The position numbers and the translations under genes are program-made. DNA of 64,000 bases, taken from the NCBI GenBank assembly GCA_003439945.1, contig QVRM01002215.1:682001-746000 (forward strand). The letters are read 5' to 3'. The notes under the pieces are model-generated. The model was not told the origin of the DNA, did no database searches, and saw only the letters and a program-made list of their open reading frames with translations. Positions 1 to 10,509 of this stretch are shown here, one piece after another. Source of the stretch: Dermanyssus gallinae (lineage: Eukaryota > Arthropoda > Arachnida > Mesostigmata > Dermanyssidae). Numbering within the stretch: the stretch's first letter is position 1; each line of letters starts with the position of its first letter.

Positions 1-799
1 ACACTGCGCGGGTAGACTCCCATGCTATGCCCGTCGCGCCACTGCGAGTGCGTATTTGCATTTACTTTCCTCCAACAAAAAATTATGGATTAGATCAGGT
101 AGAAGCACAACTTCTTGCCAGGGTTGTGTTTCTATTCTGTTAGGTCAAGGATGACCTCCTTCATATTTGCTCCAGAACCGCCTCTAAGAATTAAGTCTTA
201 GTCCAACTGCCTGGTGAGCACTTTCCTAATTCTGTCATGCTCTCATATGTTTGACGGATTACTCCACTTCCTGGTTCTTTTATCTGTCTGCTCCAGTCAA
301 TACATGATTCGTATTGTCTGCCATGTATGCTTGCATTAATTTTAATTTCGTGTTAGAGATTCAAGAGAATTGCGAGAACGCCTTCTACTGTTGTTTTTTT
401 TATAGCGAGTGCTGGTTTCACTTTTAAGGTGATCTTTTAGCACACTGATAGTGTTGACTTTCCTACCCTTTTCTGAGCTCGTTTCCTAAACGTAGTCAAA
501 CTTCTCCTACGATTTTTTTGAGGCGAGCTTTATTTATAGTCTCTACGTTTTTTAGCAAGGTGCTCATCGAGCGTATCTGTCTGTAGATTTCGAGATTGAT
601 GCAACTGCTGCCGTTTTTTGCTATGGAGCTTCCTGGGCGTCAGTAACTTTGTGGCCGCTTCAGCTTTTATCCCCAAGACCAAGACCCTTAATTGTTACAA
701 TCATTGAACGTGTGTAATTATGGAAAATAATTATAGAAAGAAATCAGGCGTGGACATCATAACTGTTTTGCCAAACAAACCTGGTTTATTAATTAGAAC
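1..799. other. No recognised feature
   Basis: I see no convincing coding frame, repeat or structural signal here. It may contain further decayed 5' sequence of the LINE fragment that starts near 800, but the translation is too broken to support this. Confidence 0.4.
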
Positions 800-1702
800 C
801 ATCGCATCTGGTTATGCCCTATAACGCTATGCTAATGCAGACAGCTTTTCAGCAGGGTGATTCCCTGAGTCATCCTTTTTCTGTTCAAGGACTTGGTGGA
901 TATACTGCAGTCCTCCCTTAATGCCTGGTATGGATGGGATGACGGGTTCTGGGCAGAGACATCCCGACCGTAGTTGAAGATATTATTATTATTTGATTCT
1001 CTGCCCGACGATAGAGCTAACCAGGGCAGTTTAGCCGCCTGCAAAAAAAGCAAGTCTCATTAAGGAGCACCGCCCCTTGCTACCCTAGCTTGTCCACGAA
1101 TCGAGATTCTTTTGGACGGCGAGACAACGCGCATAAACGCAGGGCTGAGGCTTTGTGATTGTACCCCACCGAAGCCGTTGTGATGACCTTGTGAACGCGC
1201 TGGCCCATCATGGCCTATCGTGCACCTTGAGTGCAGACCGACGAACACGTCATGCCGCTTTAAATAACACCCTTAGTTGCGCACTGAGATCTGCCGGCTT
1301 TCCGTATGTACTGGAACACCCAAGTCTATTTAGTAATAATGGTGAAAGACCAGACGATCTGACTCTAACACCGTTTAAGCGTGGCCGCATGCTTGTTTGG
1401 GACGCAATTGCAACCAACTTACAACTTGTATTAGCCCCTTCGATGGTCGATGCAGGTGCGGACCGTGAAAGTCATGCCTCCAGGTTAGCAGAGGCTAACA
1501 AATGCAGAAAATACTCTAGCGTTGAATATACGCGCGAATTTCGTCTGTTGGCAAGGCTGTCGCTTGAGATTCAACGAGGAAATGCGGCGTCTATTCGAGG
1601 CACATTGTTGAACTGGACTAACCCTAGGCTAGAGAACCTGTGACTACACGTTTGCGCAAGTCAATTTTTTACTCCAAAGTACTAACATAGCAAAGTTATA
1701 TA
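800..1702 (+). pseudogene. REL-type LINE remnant, copy A: RT motifs plus C-terminal zinc/nuclease region
   Basis: This is a decayed piece of a non-LTR retrotransposon polyprotein. A QQGD box (850-861) and a WDDG box (935-946, in the context NAWYGWDDG) match the substrate-binding and catalytic motifs of a reverse transcriptase. After frameshifts, a 162-residue open frame (1155-1643) carries C-x-n-HHGLSC, then RTRH-x-x-LN, then RPDDL and VWDA. That order (zinc finger, R-x-x-RH-N, then a PD-(D/E)XK-like pair) is the arrangement known for the restriction-like endonuclease of R2-type LINEs. The frame ends with RGNAASIRGTLLNW. About 45 residues present in copy C seem to be missing before that block. 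The 3' UTR (1644-1702) matches the 3' UTRs of the copies at 13.9 and 21.9 kb. The family placement is inference; membership in one family with those copies is seen directly. Confidence 0.72.
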
Positions 1703-2109
1703 CCTGAGATTGTGGAATTTTCAAGTTCATTGAGGAGTTACTGACCTTAAATAAATTTGCTGTCTGAAGAAGACGGTCGCAGAAAAACATTACAGCCAGA
1801 CGGGTAAACGCCCGGGTCCCACAATTGTATTCATATAATCGGCAAAACAGTGCACGTTGATTTACTATATAAGAAAATTCACCTAGGTTGTTTAAATCTA
1901 TCATAAATCTTTCATGGCATTACCTAGCAACTCAGTTAAAGAGTTTATCAATCGTTTAAATTGGAAGGCCAGCTCAAGGATTTCAATCTTAAAGGTAAAT
2001 TTACAGACGATGATTTTTTTGAAGTTAGACTAAAAACAATAATAAATCACTGGGGATGATGTACTGTACTGTTGGATATATATATATATTTATATAAACC
2101 GGATTAATC
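1703..2109. other. No recognised feature
   Basis: AT-rich sequence between two LINE remnants. A short (TA)n tract lies near 2075-2090. No coding signal was recognised. Confidence 0.4.
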
Positions 2110-4216
2110 ATGTTAAAAATGACTAATACAGTCAATTGCCGCCTGGGAACAGGTCGGTTTTTGTGCGCTCTAGTGTACGTGTACGTTTTGACAAAAGTTG
2201 TTACAAAGAAGAACCCAAGTTGTACACGTGACGTTAACGAAGTAAACTGCTTAAGAAAAGGTGCGTACTTGCTCGTCGTAGTATCTCTATAGCACACATA
2301 CGGAGGAGGAAGAAGCTCATCCCTCGTCATACTGCTGCTTCTATGCAGGGACATTAAAGAAAACCCTGGGCCACTCTATGCAACATGCGGTGAAGAGTTT
2401 CTTTAACCAAGGTCCAGAACAACTTGTAATGGCTGCAGCAAATCCGCCTTTGCACATTGCTGCTTTCAAGTCCTGGACGAGGACGACAATTTTTGCAAGT
2501 CATGTTTTTGGTCGAAAGTATCGATAACAGTAAGCTGATCACTGAGCACAAAATCTAGCTGCGGCTGCGAAAACGAATTCAAACATTACGAAAATGCGTT
2601 GATGATTTGATCAAAAAGGTTTACAGCACACCAATGACCAGAACTCAACAGCACATCATCGGACGTCAATAGAACCAACACGAAAACTCGAAGTGGCAGC
2701 GTCAAGGAAACAGCAACGGCAACTAGCTTCACGTGCAATACGATGTGGTACGCGGAAGTACTACACCACGTCGCACCGGAGAAAGAGTGACATAATCCCA
2801 AGAGAAAAACGCAACAGAGATAAATGGCGCACACAAGGCAGAACGGGAACGGCAAACCAAACTAGCACAGAGACGAACAAAATGACGGACCTAAAAGTTG
2901 TTCATGATAAAGATATAACGGAGAGACCGTGTTACAGAGCTTTGTTTGTAAGTCGCCTCCAATTAAGCCGTCGTGAGAACGGCATAAAAATATGTCATAC
3001 GAATTAAAGGTAGTGAGGCCGAGGTTAAAGTGTTGAAGCTAGCAGGGAGAAACCAAACGTATTATAATCGTTATAATGTACAGGTAGGCGCCAATCATTT
3101 TATTGAACTTCTAGATTCGACGGTCTCGCCAAAAGGTATGCATTCTCGAATATTTCGATGTCCACTGAAACTTTATCGGGTTTCCAGGTTTAGTGCTGCA
3201 GAACAATAACATCCATCAGGATCCGTAGACATAAAAATAATGTGACTATCGGACAAATGGGATGAAATGAGACCCAATATTGTATGCCTTAACTAAACAT
3301 TAAAACAGTATACCACGACATGGCACAAAATTATGAGCAGACCACTTTGAGGTGTTTCGTGTGGAACGTCGAATGGCTAGAATTAAGTACACGTCTATAT
3401 CGGTAAAACTATTTGAATTAACTCGCTTTTATATTTATTACGGAAACTTTGTAACAAAACCAAACAATATTGTATTTTCACGTCACTAGGTCTAGCATGG
3501 TCACGCAATCTAGACGGAAGGACGCGGGTGGCCAAAGTCGGGTGTCGCCATAACTGTGCAAACGAACGTATGGTCACAGGTATTATTAGCTACAAGTAGA
3601 CGAATCATTGTAGAGACGAAAGAATACAATTGCAAATGTATATACAGCCCACCTAAGAGAACGGTGGTAGATATTTTATACGCCATTAGCGAATGTTTGC
3701 TTTTATTCTCACACCGAACAAAATATATTGCGATCACGGGAGATTTTCTAAAAGCAAAATAAGCGAAGCGCAATATTTATAGAAAGACTGGAACGCCTAG
3801 GACTACAGATCAAAAACAATAAGCAAGAAATTACGTATACGGCATGGAACGGTACAAATGTGGATGCATCAACAACCTGAAGATCAACTCTTCAGCCGAC
3901 AGAAAACACATTCAACTAACATTTAATCTTGCAGTCAACGTAGTCACAACCAGCGAATGCAATCCATATCTGTCGCGACGGATCAGCGTGCATAAACTGG
4001 AGCAAGCTATTCATCTTCTTCCACCTCTTAAACGTCGAGAAACACCTCGACACCAACGTGGGCTGTACAGACGTCAATAACGGCAGTCCACTGTCAAACT
4101 ACTAGGTTTAAGCGCAAAGTCTGGTGTGACCAATAATGCAGCACTAATTAATCATTAATATGTCAATAAAAGGAGAGCAGCGGTACAAATCTAGCCCATC
4201 TTGCTATTTTAAAGCG
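2110..4216 (+). pseudogene. Decayed 2A/PHD-type LINE, 5' half (leader, PHD-like finger, endonuclease)
   Basis: This is the upstream half of a non-LTR retrotransposon whose downstream half lies at 10496-11960. In order it shows a hydrophobic stretch ending in a 2A-like motif (2350-2373), a PHD-like cysteine cluster (2386-2505), a basic segment (2693-3007) with an LFVSRL motif near its end, and an apurinic-type endonuclease. Endonuclease signals are IYSPPK near 3640 and IAITGDF near 3730, followed by TYTAWNGTNVD-like coding near 3830. The last codons before the break read REYKD, and the right-hand piece resumes at the same EYKD codons, so the reading continues across the younger insertion. In-frame stops (for example TAG 2290-2292 and TAA 2404-2406) and several frameshifts show it is long dead. 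CR1/L2-like placement is inferred from the 2A plus PHD plus endonuclease order. Confidence 0.7.
2317..2505 (+). other. 2A-like motif and PHD-like zinc finger at LINE N-terminus
   Basis: The frame reads a run of leucines, then C-R-D-I-K-E-N-P-G-P (conserved part at 2350-2373). The 2A ribosome-skipping consensus is D-x-E-x-N-P-G-P. Here NPGP is intact but the consensus Glu is Lys. The same frame continues with C-G-E-E, a stop (2404-2406), C-N-G-C at 2425-2436, A-H-C-C, and F-C-K-S-C ending at 2505, which is a PHD-like spacing. Such 2A motifs ahead of zinc fingers are known in some LINEs. The Lys makes this copy unlikely to skip. Confidence 0.7.
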
Positions 4217-4230
4217 TGAGTATAAAGATC
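4217..4230. repeat. Target-site duplication, left copy (14 bp)
   Basis: TGAGTATAAAGATC is identical to 10496-10509 and sits directly beside the poly(A) end of the R1-like element. Adjacent bases on both sides differ, so the match is bounded at 14 bp. Confidence 0.93.
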
Positions 4231-4231
4231 A

Positions 4232-4247
4232 TTTTTTTTTTTTTTTT
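4232..4247 (-). repeat. Poly(A) tail of R1-like LINE
   Basis: A run of 16 T on the plus strand, immediately inside the left target-site duplication, marks the 3' end of the minus-strand element. It confirms orientation and target-primed insertion. Confidence 0.9.
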
Positions 4248-4449
4248 CTGGGAGGTTTCGGTAATGCATGATGCACATGCGCCACTAGCAGCCTGCGTGA
4301 CTAGTGTGAGACTCGCAAACCCACTAAACCCGGATTCCTCCCCACCCCCCCAGGCTCGGTATTACTTTGGCATTACATCGAAACCGTGGGAGAGGCGTCT
4401 CTGCCGTTCTCCTTCAATCAGCTCTATCCCTGACTATCATCCCGCATGT

Positions 4450-7400
4450 CTACCTGCGGTTGGATAGGGGGATGCCATTTTGTAATCCGTCCTGTGAGGG
4501 TGCGTCGAGACCATGAGGGCCTGGCTGCTCCCCACCCCCTCCCCCCTCCCTCGGCTCCTCGTCTTGACCACTCTCCCGAGAGACCCGCTCAAACCTCTCC
4601 CGCCTGGCCGTTTCCTTGGCTGTCTTGAGTGTCAAAACAGCGTCGAACAAGTTCGTCGCCTCCCTCCATGCCTCCGCCGAAGTCATCATATGGAAGACCA
4701 CCTCCTTGATGGGTCGGCCCCTCACAGCGGTTGGTGCTGCGTCCCGTGCTTCCCTGAGAGCATCACACCGCAGAACAGTATGCTCTACGTTGTCCGTTTA
4801 TCCAGAGTCGCACAGTACGCAGATATCGCTGATGGCCTTCTTGATCCTTGACAGGTAGCTCTGGAACTGGCCGTGTCCGGTCAGAACCTGAGTCGTCCAG
4901 TAGGAAAGCTCCCCGTGTCAGCGGTCATACCATGCCCTGAGGTCCGGTATCAGACTCTTGGTCCAGCTCCCTGTGGTCACACCGGGTCTTACCTGCGCCC
5001 ATTCCTCATGCCAGGCCGATATGGTGGCACTCCTGGCCCTGGTGAGATCCAGACCTTCGTCTAGATACATTTTACTTCGTTCAGCCACTAGGAGGTCCCA
5101 TGGCAGCATTTTGGCTAGGACCAGGAGAGCTTCGGTCGAGACTGTTCGATACGCCCGGCTTACCCTGATTGCCAGCGTTCGTTGGGTCGACCTTAGTGCC
5201 CCCCTATTTTTCGCCGTCCGCATTGCCATGTCCCCCCAGACTGGGGCTGAGTATAGCGCCGTTGATTCGGCCACCGAGGCCAGGAGCCTTCTTTTCACCT
5301 CAGCCACCCCACCGACCCTAGGCATGATCCGCGCCAGGTTCAGGGAGACCCTTTGGGCCTTTTCGGCCACGTACTTAACGTGTGCCGATCCGGTCAGTCC
5401 GGTGTCTAGCATGACCCCAAGGTACTTTACCTTCTTTCTGATTTCTATCGGGTGGCCCGCCATCACGAGGTTAATGCCGGTCGTCCTCTTTCTGCCTGTT
5501 AGGTACATCGCCTCCGTCTTGTCGGGTGCCAGTTTCAAGTGATGGGACTCCATCCACTCGGACACCATTGACAAGGCCTCATTGGCGGCGCTCTCCAGGG
5601 CTCTTTCGGTCCTGGCCGTTATCATGAGTGCAAGGTCATCGGCGTACGCCAACGTCTCCACCCCATACGGGAGACCTGGGATCTCGAGCACCCCGTCGTA
5701 AGCTATGTTCCAGAGCACGGGTCCTAGAATCGAGCCCTGTGGGACTCCGGCAGTAACCTCGTACTCCTGCCCCCCTGCAACCAAGCCTCTGTCATCCAGG
5801 TAGAATGAAATCATTCGACGGAGGTAGAGGGAAAAGCCCTTCCTCTTCATCGCCTCCACAATTACTTTCCAATTCATTGTGTTGAAGGCATTTTTGACAT
5901 CCAGGAGGATCAGGAGCACGAATCCCCTTGTTTTAGGGGTCTTCATAGTCTCCTCACCCGCCCGTTTCAGAACCTTCTTTAGAGCCCCTATTGCGGATCT
6001 GCCCTTCCGGAAGCCGTACTGGGCATCTGATAGGGCGTTCTTTTCCTGAATCTCGTCGTTTAGTCTCTTGACTATAACGTTCTCCAGGAGCTTACCCATG
6101 GCGTCAATGAGGCATATGGGCCGGTAAGCCGAAGGCCCCGTCTTCCTCCCGGGTTTGGGGATTAGAACCAGGCTTGCCTTTTTCCACAGCCTCGGGAATC
6201 TCCCCTCTCTCAAAAGCTTGTTGGCAAGGTCTTGGAAGACCTTAGGCCACCTTTTGACCAGTAGCCTCGCTACCTCTGGGGGAATTCCGTCTAGGCCGGG
6301 CGCTTTACCGGTTGCCAACCGATTCCGGGCTTGTTCGACCTCCTCCAGCGTCACCTCCGGAATGTTTTCCGGGGTGACCGAGAACTCCTCGTTTTCTCTC
6401 CGCGGCTGTGCCGGAAAAAGACCGGTTACAGTCTCCCGCAGCACATCCGGGGGGAGTTTCGGGGGAGGTCTCCGGAGTTTGGCCATAACTATTCGGTACG
6501 GCAGGCCCCATACGTCGCTCTCCACCGCGTCTATCAGCTCTTTCTCCGCTCGGGCTTTACTTTTGGCGATGAGTCCTCGGAGTCTCAATCGAGCAGCCTT
6601 GTACTCCGTCAATTGGGATTCAGCTCTTGCGGTCTCTCGCTCCCCGTAAAATCCCACCCGTCGTTTTCTTTGCGTTAACCAGCTGCGTGTTCTCGTGAAA
6701 ATCCTATTTAGCCTAATGCAAGCCCTGCGGGCAGCTGCGATCCCTTTGTTCCACCAGTAATTAGGAGGGTGGCGGCTCCCATGGTGTTGTGAGGGAGCAG
6801 CTTTCTCGCATGCTGTAGAGAGTATGCTAATTATTTGATATTCATCCCCCACCGTGTCTCCCAGTTGTTTGCAACCCTCGTCTATTTCAGCCAATAGAAT
6901 CTTGGCGTCAAGTTTCCGCATCTGCCATCTCTTACTAGGGGGCGGGGCGAGGGCCACCTCGGGGGTACTGATGGTGAAACAGATGTATCTGTGGTCACTC
7001 ATGGTCTCCTCCCTCACCCTCCACTCTACCACCAGTGGAAAGGCCGCCCCATTGACCATTGTTAGGTCAATGAAGGCCGTCTGGCTCCCTCTGGAAAAGG
7101 TGGGGACCCTTCCGTCATTAAGAACCATTAGACTTTTTTCAGCCATCCACTCCTGTAAAGTTTGGGCCCGTCTAGTTGTGGTTCGGCTACCCCATGCTAT
7201 GCTGGCTGCGTTAAAATCCCCGGTGATCACTACCCTCTTACCTGCATGTGCCCCCGCGCTCTGGGCAAGTTCCTCGAGGAATTCCTCGAATTCCTCCTCC
7301 TCCCTGTTGGGAGAGAAGTAGCAGCTATAGATGACCCCTACCCGGTCAATCTCCAGCCAGGAGAACCCCCTCCCCGATCCCCCGCCCCTAATCGCGAGGT

Positions 7401-7593
7401 TTCTCTCGGAACCCGTCCACCAGATTGCGGTATCCGCCTCTGCGTCAGATACCCAGTCTGCCTTCCGCTTGGTGATCGCTATGTTTGGCTCGGAAAGCAG
7501 GCAGAGGCCTATAGACTCTCTGCGTACTATCTCATCGAGCATGTCATGCGCCGCCCTGCAGCGGTTAAGGTTTACCTGAAGTATCTTTAACAT
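4450..7593 (-). pseudogene. R1-like ORF2: endonuclease-reverse transcriptase with two premature stops
   Basis: ORF2 encodes the enzyme that nicks target DNA and copies the element RNA. Residues 1-210 are an apurinic-type endonuclease (LQVNLNRC at 5-12, ITGDFNA at 123-129, SDH at 199-201). The RT core spans about 410-740: GKAPGLDG 429-436, motif A LLDVKNAFN with Asp565, VPQGS 617-621, catalytic YADD 650-653 and YLGV 724-727. The frame is open for 891 codons to a TGA at 4918-4920. It then stays in frame through LTGHGQF and a C-x2-C...H-x4-C finger to its natural end at 4450. A second stop, TAA, lies at 4798-4800 inside the finger. Both stops are one C-to-T step from sense codons (CGA, CAA). Restored length would be about 1047 codons, normal for R1-type ORF2. 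The ATG overlaps the ORF1 stop, suggesting coupled translation. Confidence 0.92.
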
Positions 7594-9620
7594 TGGTCGG
7601 ATAAAGGGCCCCTACCTACTAAGTTCCAATCACCCTTTCCGTCCTCTGCTGGGATAACGGTTTTCTTCTTATTTTTAGCCCCCTTGTCTTTATTCCCCTT
7701 TTTATTGCTCTTCTTGGTTATTTGGACTTCTACTTGGGTCTCCTTGCCATCTACCTGTCCCTTGGCGACGCCCCTTCGGGCCTCCCGCCGCTGCTCGACT
7801 TGCTCCCTATAGGCCGGGCAAGACATCCTATCCGCTCGGTGCCCCTCTATTCCGCAGACCAGACACTTTGGTGTCGTTGCTTTGCAATTGGCTACCAGGT
7901 GGTCAGGTTCACCACATTTGTGGCATACCCGAGGCACCTGGCTCTCTGCTTTGCAGTCTTGGGCCTTATGGCCCGGCCTATGACACTTGTAGCAGTTGGG
8001 GAGCCTAATCCACTCCTCAGGTCTGCACCACCTCGAGCCCAGCTTAAGGGTCTTGCGGGAGCATATGGCTCTTGCCGCCGCCGGGGACGCCGTAACCAGT
8101 GCGTACCAAACTTCAGCTCTTCCGAGCCTTGGCTCGGTAGCTGTGATCTTGGCGCCGGCCGGAAGCTGCAAGGCCTTTTGCAGTTCGCTTTCGACCTGCT
8201 CCCCGTCCAAGAGTGGGTCAATCCCCCACAGGGCGATGGTCTGCCCCTGGTTAAGCTCTCGGCAGTCGGCCTGCATCTTCGCAGATTCCCGAAAGGCCGC
8301 CGCCATTTTTTCTCCTGCGCCCTTTTCACTCTCCTCTATTCTAATTATAAGGTCACCCTCCTTACTTTTAACTACCCCCCTAACCGTTATCCCGGCGCCT
8401 TCTTGCTGCCTGACTTGTTCTCTAACACCCCGGAGAGTGTCGGCGAAGGTTTTTCCCTCTTCGACCTTAACCCTGAGGGTGCTCCTTGCTCCCTGCTCCG
8501 CCCGTGTGGTAGTCTCCGGTTTGGCTCCGGTCTTCCTTGTTTGTCTCGAACAAACCTCTAGGAGGCCACTGCCGTCGCCGGTCTTACGGCAGCAGATTTC
8601 CAGAGCCTGTAGAAGCGTCTGTGTACGGCGCTCCCTTGTGACGTGCATCAACGGGGGTTTCTCCCCGCCAGCCAGCCCCAGCGCTTTTCCCACGACAGCT
8701 TGGAGCACCCCCAGGGTCATGGTCCCTAGTTCTTCTTCCGGGTTTATCACTCCCACTACCAAGTACCGTTGAGAGGCCGCTTGGTTTCCTGAACCCTCTA
8801 AGAATTCGACGGCGTCGCTATTTTTAAGAACAGCAGCCGTCCCTGCGCTCATGTCAGCCACCGCTGCTAGCGTGGGAAACTGTGCCGCCAGCCCCTCTAT
8901 TAAACCCTTATCCGAATCTGACCCTTTAGTGATAACCGCTACCCTAACCTCCCTCTGAGTGGTGAGGGCGTCAGTGGTGACCTTTAAGTGTTTAATCACC
9001 CTCTCAGGCCAGTGTCCCTTGACGGCTCTCACCAGCTCTTCCGGAGTGCTTGCCCTTTCTATACTATTTTCTATCTCCGTGGCCTCTGTTTCTAGTTCCA
9101 GCTCCTTGGCCCTATCTTTATCTAGCTCCCCGTGACAGCGTGCGCATAGGAGTTCGAGGCCTTTTACCCGCTCGCTTATCTTGTCTCGTTGGATGTCTTC
9201 CCTATTCTCCTGTACCCCGTTTTCTCTTAGACCCTCGAGCTCTACCCTCAGTCTGCACTCGTTTGTTCGTAGAGTTTCGACTTCCCCTCTAAGCTGTTCT
9301 ATCTCTTCCTCATCAGCTGACCTAACTTCTCGGTAGGCCTTCCCTCTGTCCTCCAAGACCTTTTCTAGACGTTCCAGGGTCCTGGGGAGCTTTTGAGACA
9401 GCTCCTTGAGCTCGATCTTCGTGTTACTGGCCTTACACAGATTAGGCGTTTGCCCGATTTGTTGCCGCATCACTTGAAGGACCTCTTGGAGCTGCTTTTC
9501 TCTCACAGCCTCCCCATCCCTGGCACACTTGGCGGCTTCTCCCCTTTTTGGAGATTCAATAGCCACCCTCTTCCTATTCCCTTCGACGCCCTGCGTCTCC
9601 GTTCTGTCCTCCTCGTCCAT
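7587..9620 (-). CDS. R1-like ORF1: nucleic-acid-binding protein with three CCHC knuckles
   Basis: This 677-codon frame is uninterrupted. The N-terminal quarter is rich in Glu, Lys, Arg and Leu and looks coiled-coil (about residues 60-160). Three CCHC zinc knuckles lie at about 543-601 (C-YKC-HRPGHKAQDC, CHKC-GEPDHLVANC, CLVC-GIEGHRADRMSC), followed by CPAYREQ, typical of R1 and jockey ORF1 ends. The last 75 residues are Lys-rich. ORF1 proteins of this group bind element RNA and form the ribonucleoprotein used for retrotransposition. The frame ends in TAA overlapping the ORF2 ATG. Its intactness suggests a fairly young insertion. There is no sign of host domestication. Confidence 0.88.
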   Translation of the reverse strand: MDEEDRTETQGVEGNRKRVAIESPKRGEAAKCARDGEAVREKQLQEVLQVMRQQIGQTPNLCKASNTKIELKELSQKLPRTLERLEKVLEDRGKAYREVRSADEEEIEQLRGEVETLRTNECRLRVELEGLRENGVQENREDIQRDKISERVKGLELLCARCHGELDKDRAKELELETEATEIENSIERASTPEELVRAVKGHWPERVIKHLKVTTDALTTQREVRVAVITKGSDSDKGLIEGLAAQFPTLAAVADMSAGTAAVLKNSDAVEFLEGSGNQAASQRYLVVGVINPEEELGTMTLGVLQAVVGKALGLAGGEKPPLMHVTRERRTQTLLQALEICCRKTGDGSGLLEVCSRQTRKTGAKPETTTRAEQGARSTLRVKVEEGKTFADTLRGVREQVRQQEGAGITVRGVVKSKEGDLIIRIEESEKGAGEKMAAAFRESAKMQADCRELNQGQTIALWGIDPLLDGEQVESELQKALQLPAGAKITATEPRLGRAEVWYALVTASPAAARAICSRKTLKLGSRWCRPEEWIRLPNCYKCHRPGHKAQDCKAESQVPRVCHKCGEPDHLVANCKATTPKCLVCGIEGHRADRMSCPAYREQVEQRREARRGVAKGQVDGKETQVEVQITKKSNKKGNKDKGAKNKKKTVIPAEDGKGDWNLVGRGPLSDQC

Positions 9621-10495
9621 CCCCTTACTGTTTAATCTAAATAATTAGTATATCTCTATATAATATATCATACATATAACATACCGTAATATATCATATA
9701 TACAATATTCTTACCATATAATATACTATACTATAGCATACCATACAATATATATTAATGTATCCTATTACACACACACACCAATAAATGCATACACAGA
9801 TATGCGCATATATATATGTGCATACACATACACACATATATATGTATCTCCCGGACTGATACCCTCCCAGCTGTTTCCTGGCTGGTGATTCTTCTTCACC
9901 CGTTGTTGAGCAGTAAATAATCACCTCTTTCCCCGTCGCGCCTCTTGGGCCGGCTTTCTTCCCTCTACGCCGATTTCTCTACACCCCTCGCCGCTTCCCT
10001 CTCCATCCCCTCGCCTCCTACTCTTTCCACTCCTTACTGACCAACTCTCACCGAGAAACCAATATGGCGGCCCCCAGTGGCCGGAAACCGAGACTGGCGG
10101 CCCCACGTGTATCAGCCTAGTGATCGAGAAGTAGAAATATAAAAGATTCCAACTTGGTCCGTCTGTCCTCAACAAACGCGGCCCCAACTAGTATCTGGAA
10201 GAGAGGGCTACTAAGTACAGTACCTTTGGAGGCGAGAGTGTACCGTTTCGCCGACCAGGTGGTTCTCTTTTCGTCGTCGTTGGGATCGCCGATACTGAGT
10301 GTGAACAAATTTTTCTCGAAAAGTGAGCAATAAAACTCGAAAAACCACCAGAACACAACAAAACTCTGTTGCAGGCCTCCACGCACCAACGCTACAGGTC
10401 CGGCACCGGGCACCCCGGAGTAACGCGAGTTTCTCCGGTATGTACCACAGAGCTCGGCTAGACACGTCCGCACAGTTCGACTGCCAGACAGAGAC
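9621..10495 (-). promoter_or_regulatory. 5' UTR / probable internal promoter of R1-like LINE
   Basis: This is the non-coding stretch between ORF1 and the 5' end set by the target-site duplication. It holds AT-rich and (CA)/(TA)-rich low-complexity sequence (about 9640-9850), then GC-richer sequence to the 5' end. LINEs of this type normally carry an internal promoter here, but I see no specific box. Short open frames on either strand appear incidental. Confidence 0.6.
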
Positions 10496-10509
10496 TGAGT
10501 ATAAAGATC
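10496..10509. repeat. Target-site duplication, right copy (14 bp)
   Basis: Identical to 4217-4230. It abuts the 5' end of the minus-strand R1-like element and encodes the EYKD codons where the interrupted plus-strand LINE resumes. Confidence 0.93.

Larger units (their letters stand above)
4231..10495 (-). mobile_element. Full-length R1-clade-like non-LTR retrotransposon
   Basis: This is a 6.27-kb LINE on the minus strand bounded by a perfect 14-bp target-site duplication. Order from its 5' end: 5' UTR (9621-10495), ORF1 with three CCHC knuckles (7587-9620), ORF2 with endonuclease, RT and a C-terminal CCHC (4450-7593), a short 3' UTR, and a 16-base poly(A) tail (T run 4232-4247 on the plus strand). 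The two ORFs overlap by seven bases (ATGTTAA). It is far better preserved than the surrounding LINE it interrupts, with only two in-frame stops in ORF2. It is also clearly more GC-rich than its flanks. R1-clade placement rests on the two-ORF layout, the CCHC set and the endonuclease and RT motifs. Unlike canonical R1, it is not in rDNA. Confidence 0.92.

Noticed and set aside
4958..8772. Long plus-strand open frames opposite the R1-like element (for example 4958-5542, 6155-6649, 7722-8561)
   Set aside because: They are antisense to well-supported ORF1 and ORF2 and owe their openness to GC-rich codon use. No motif supports them.
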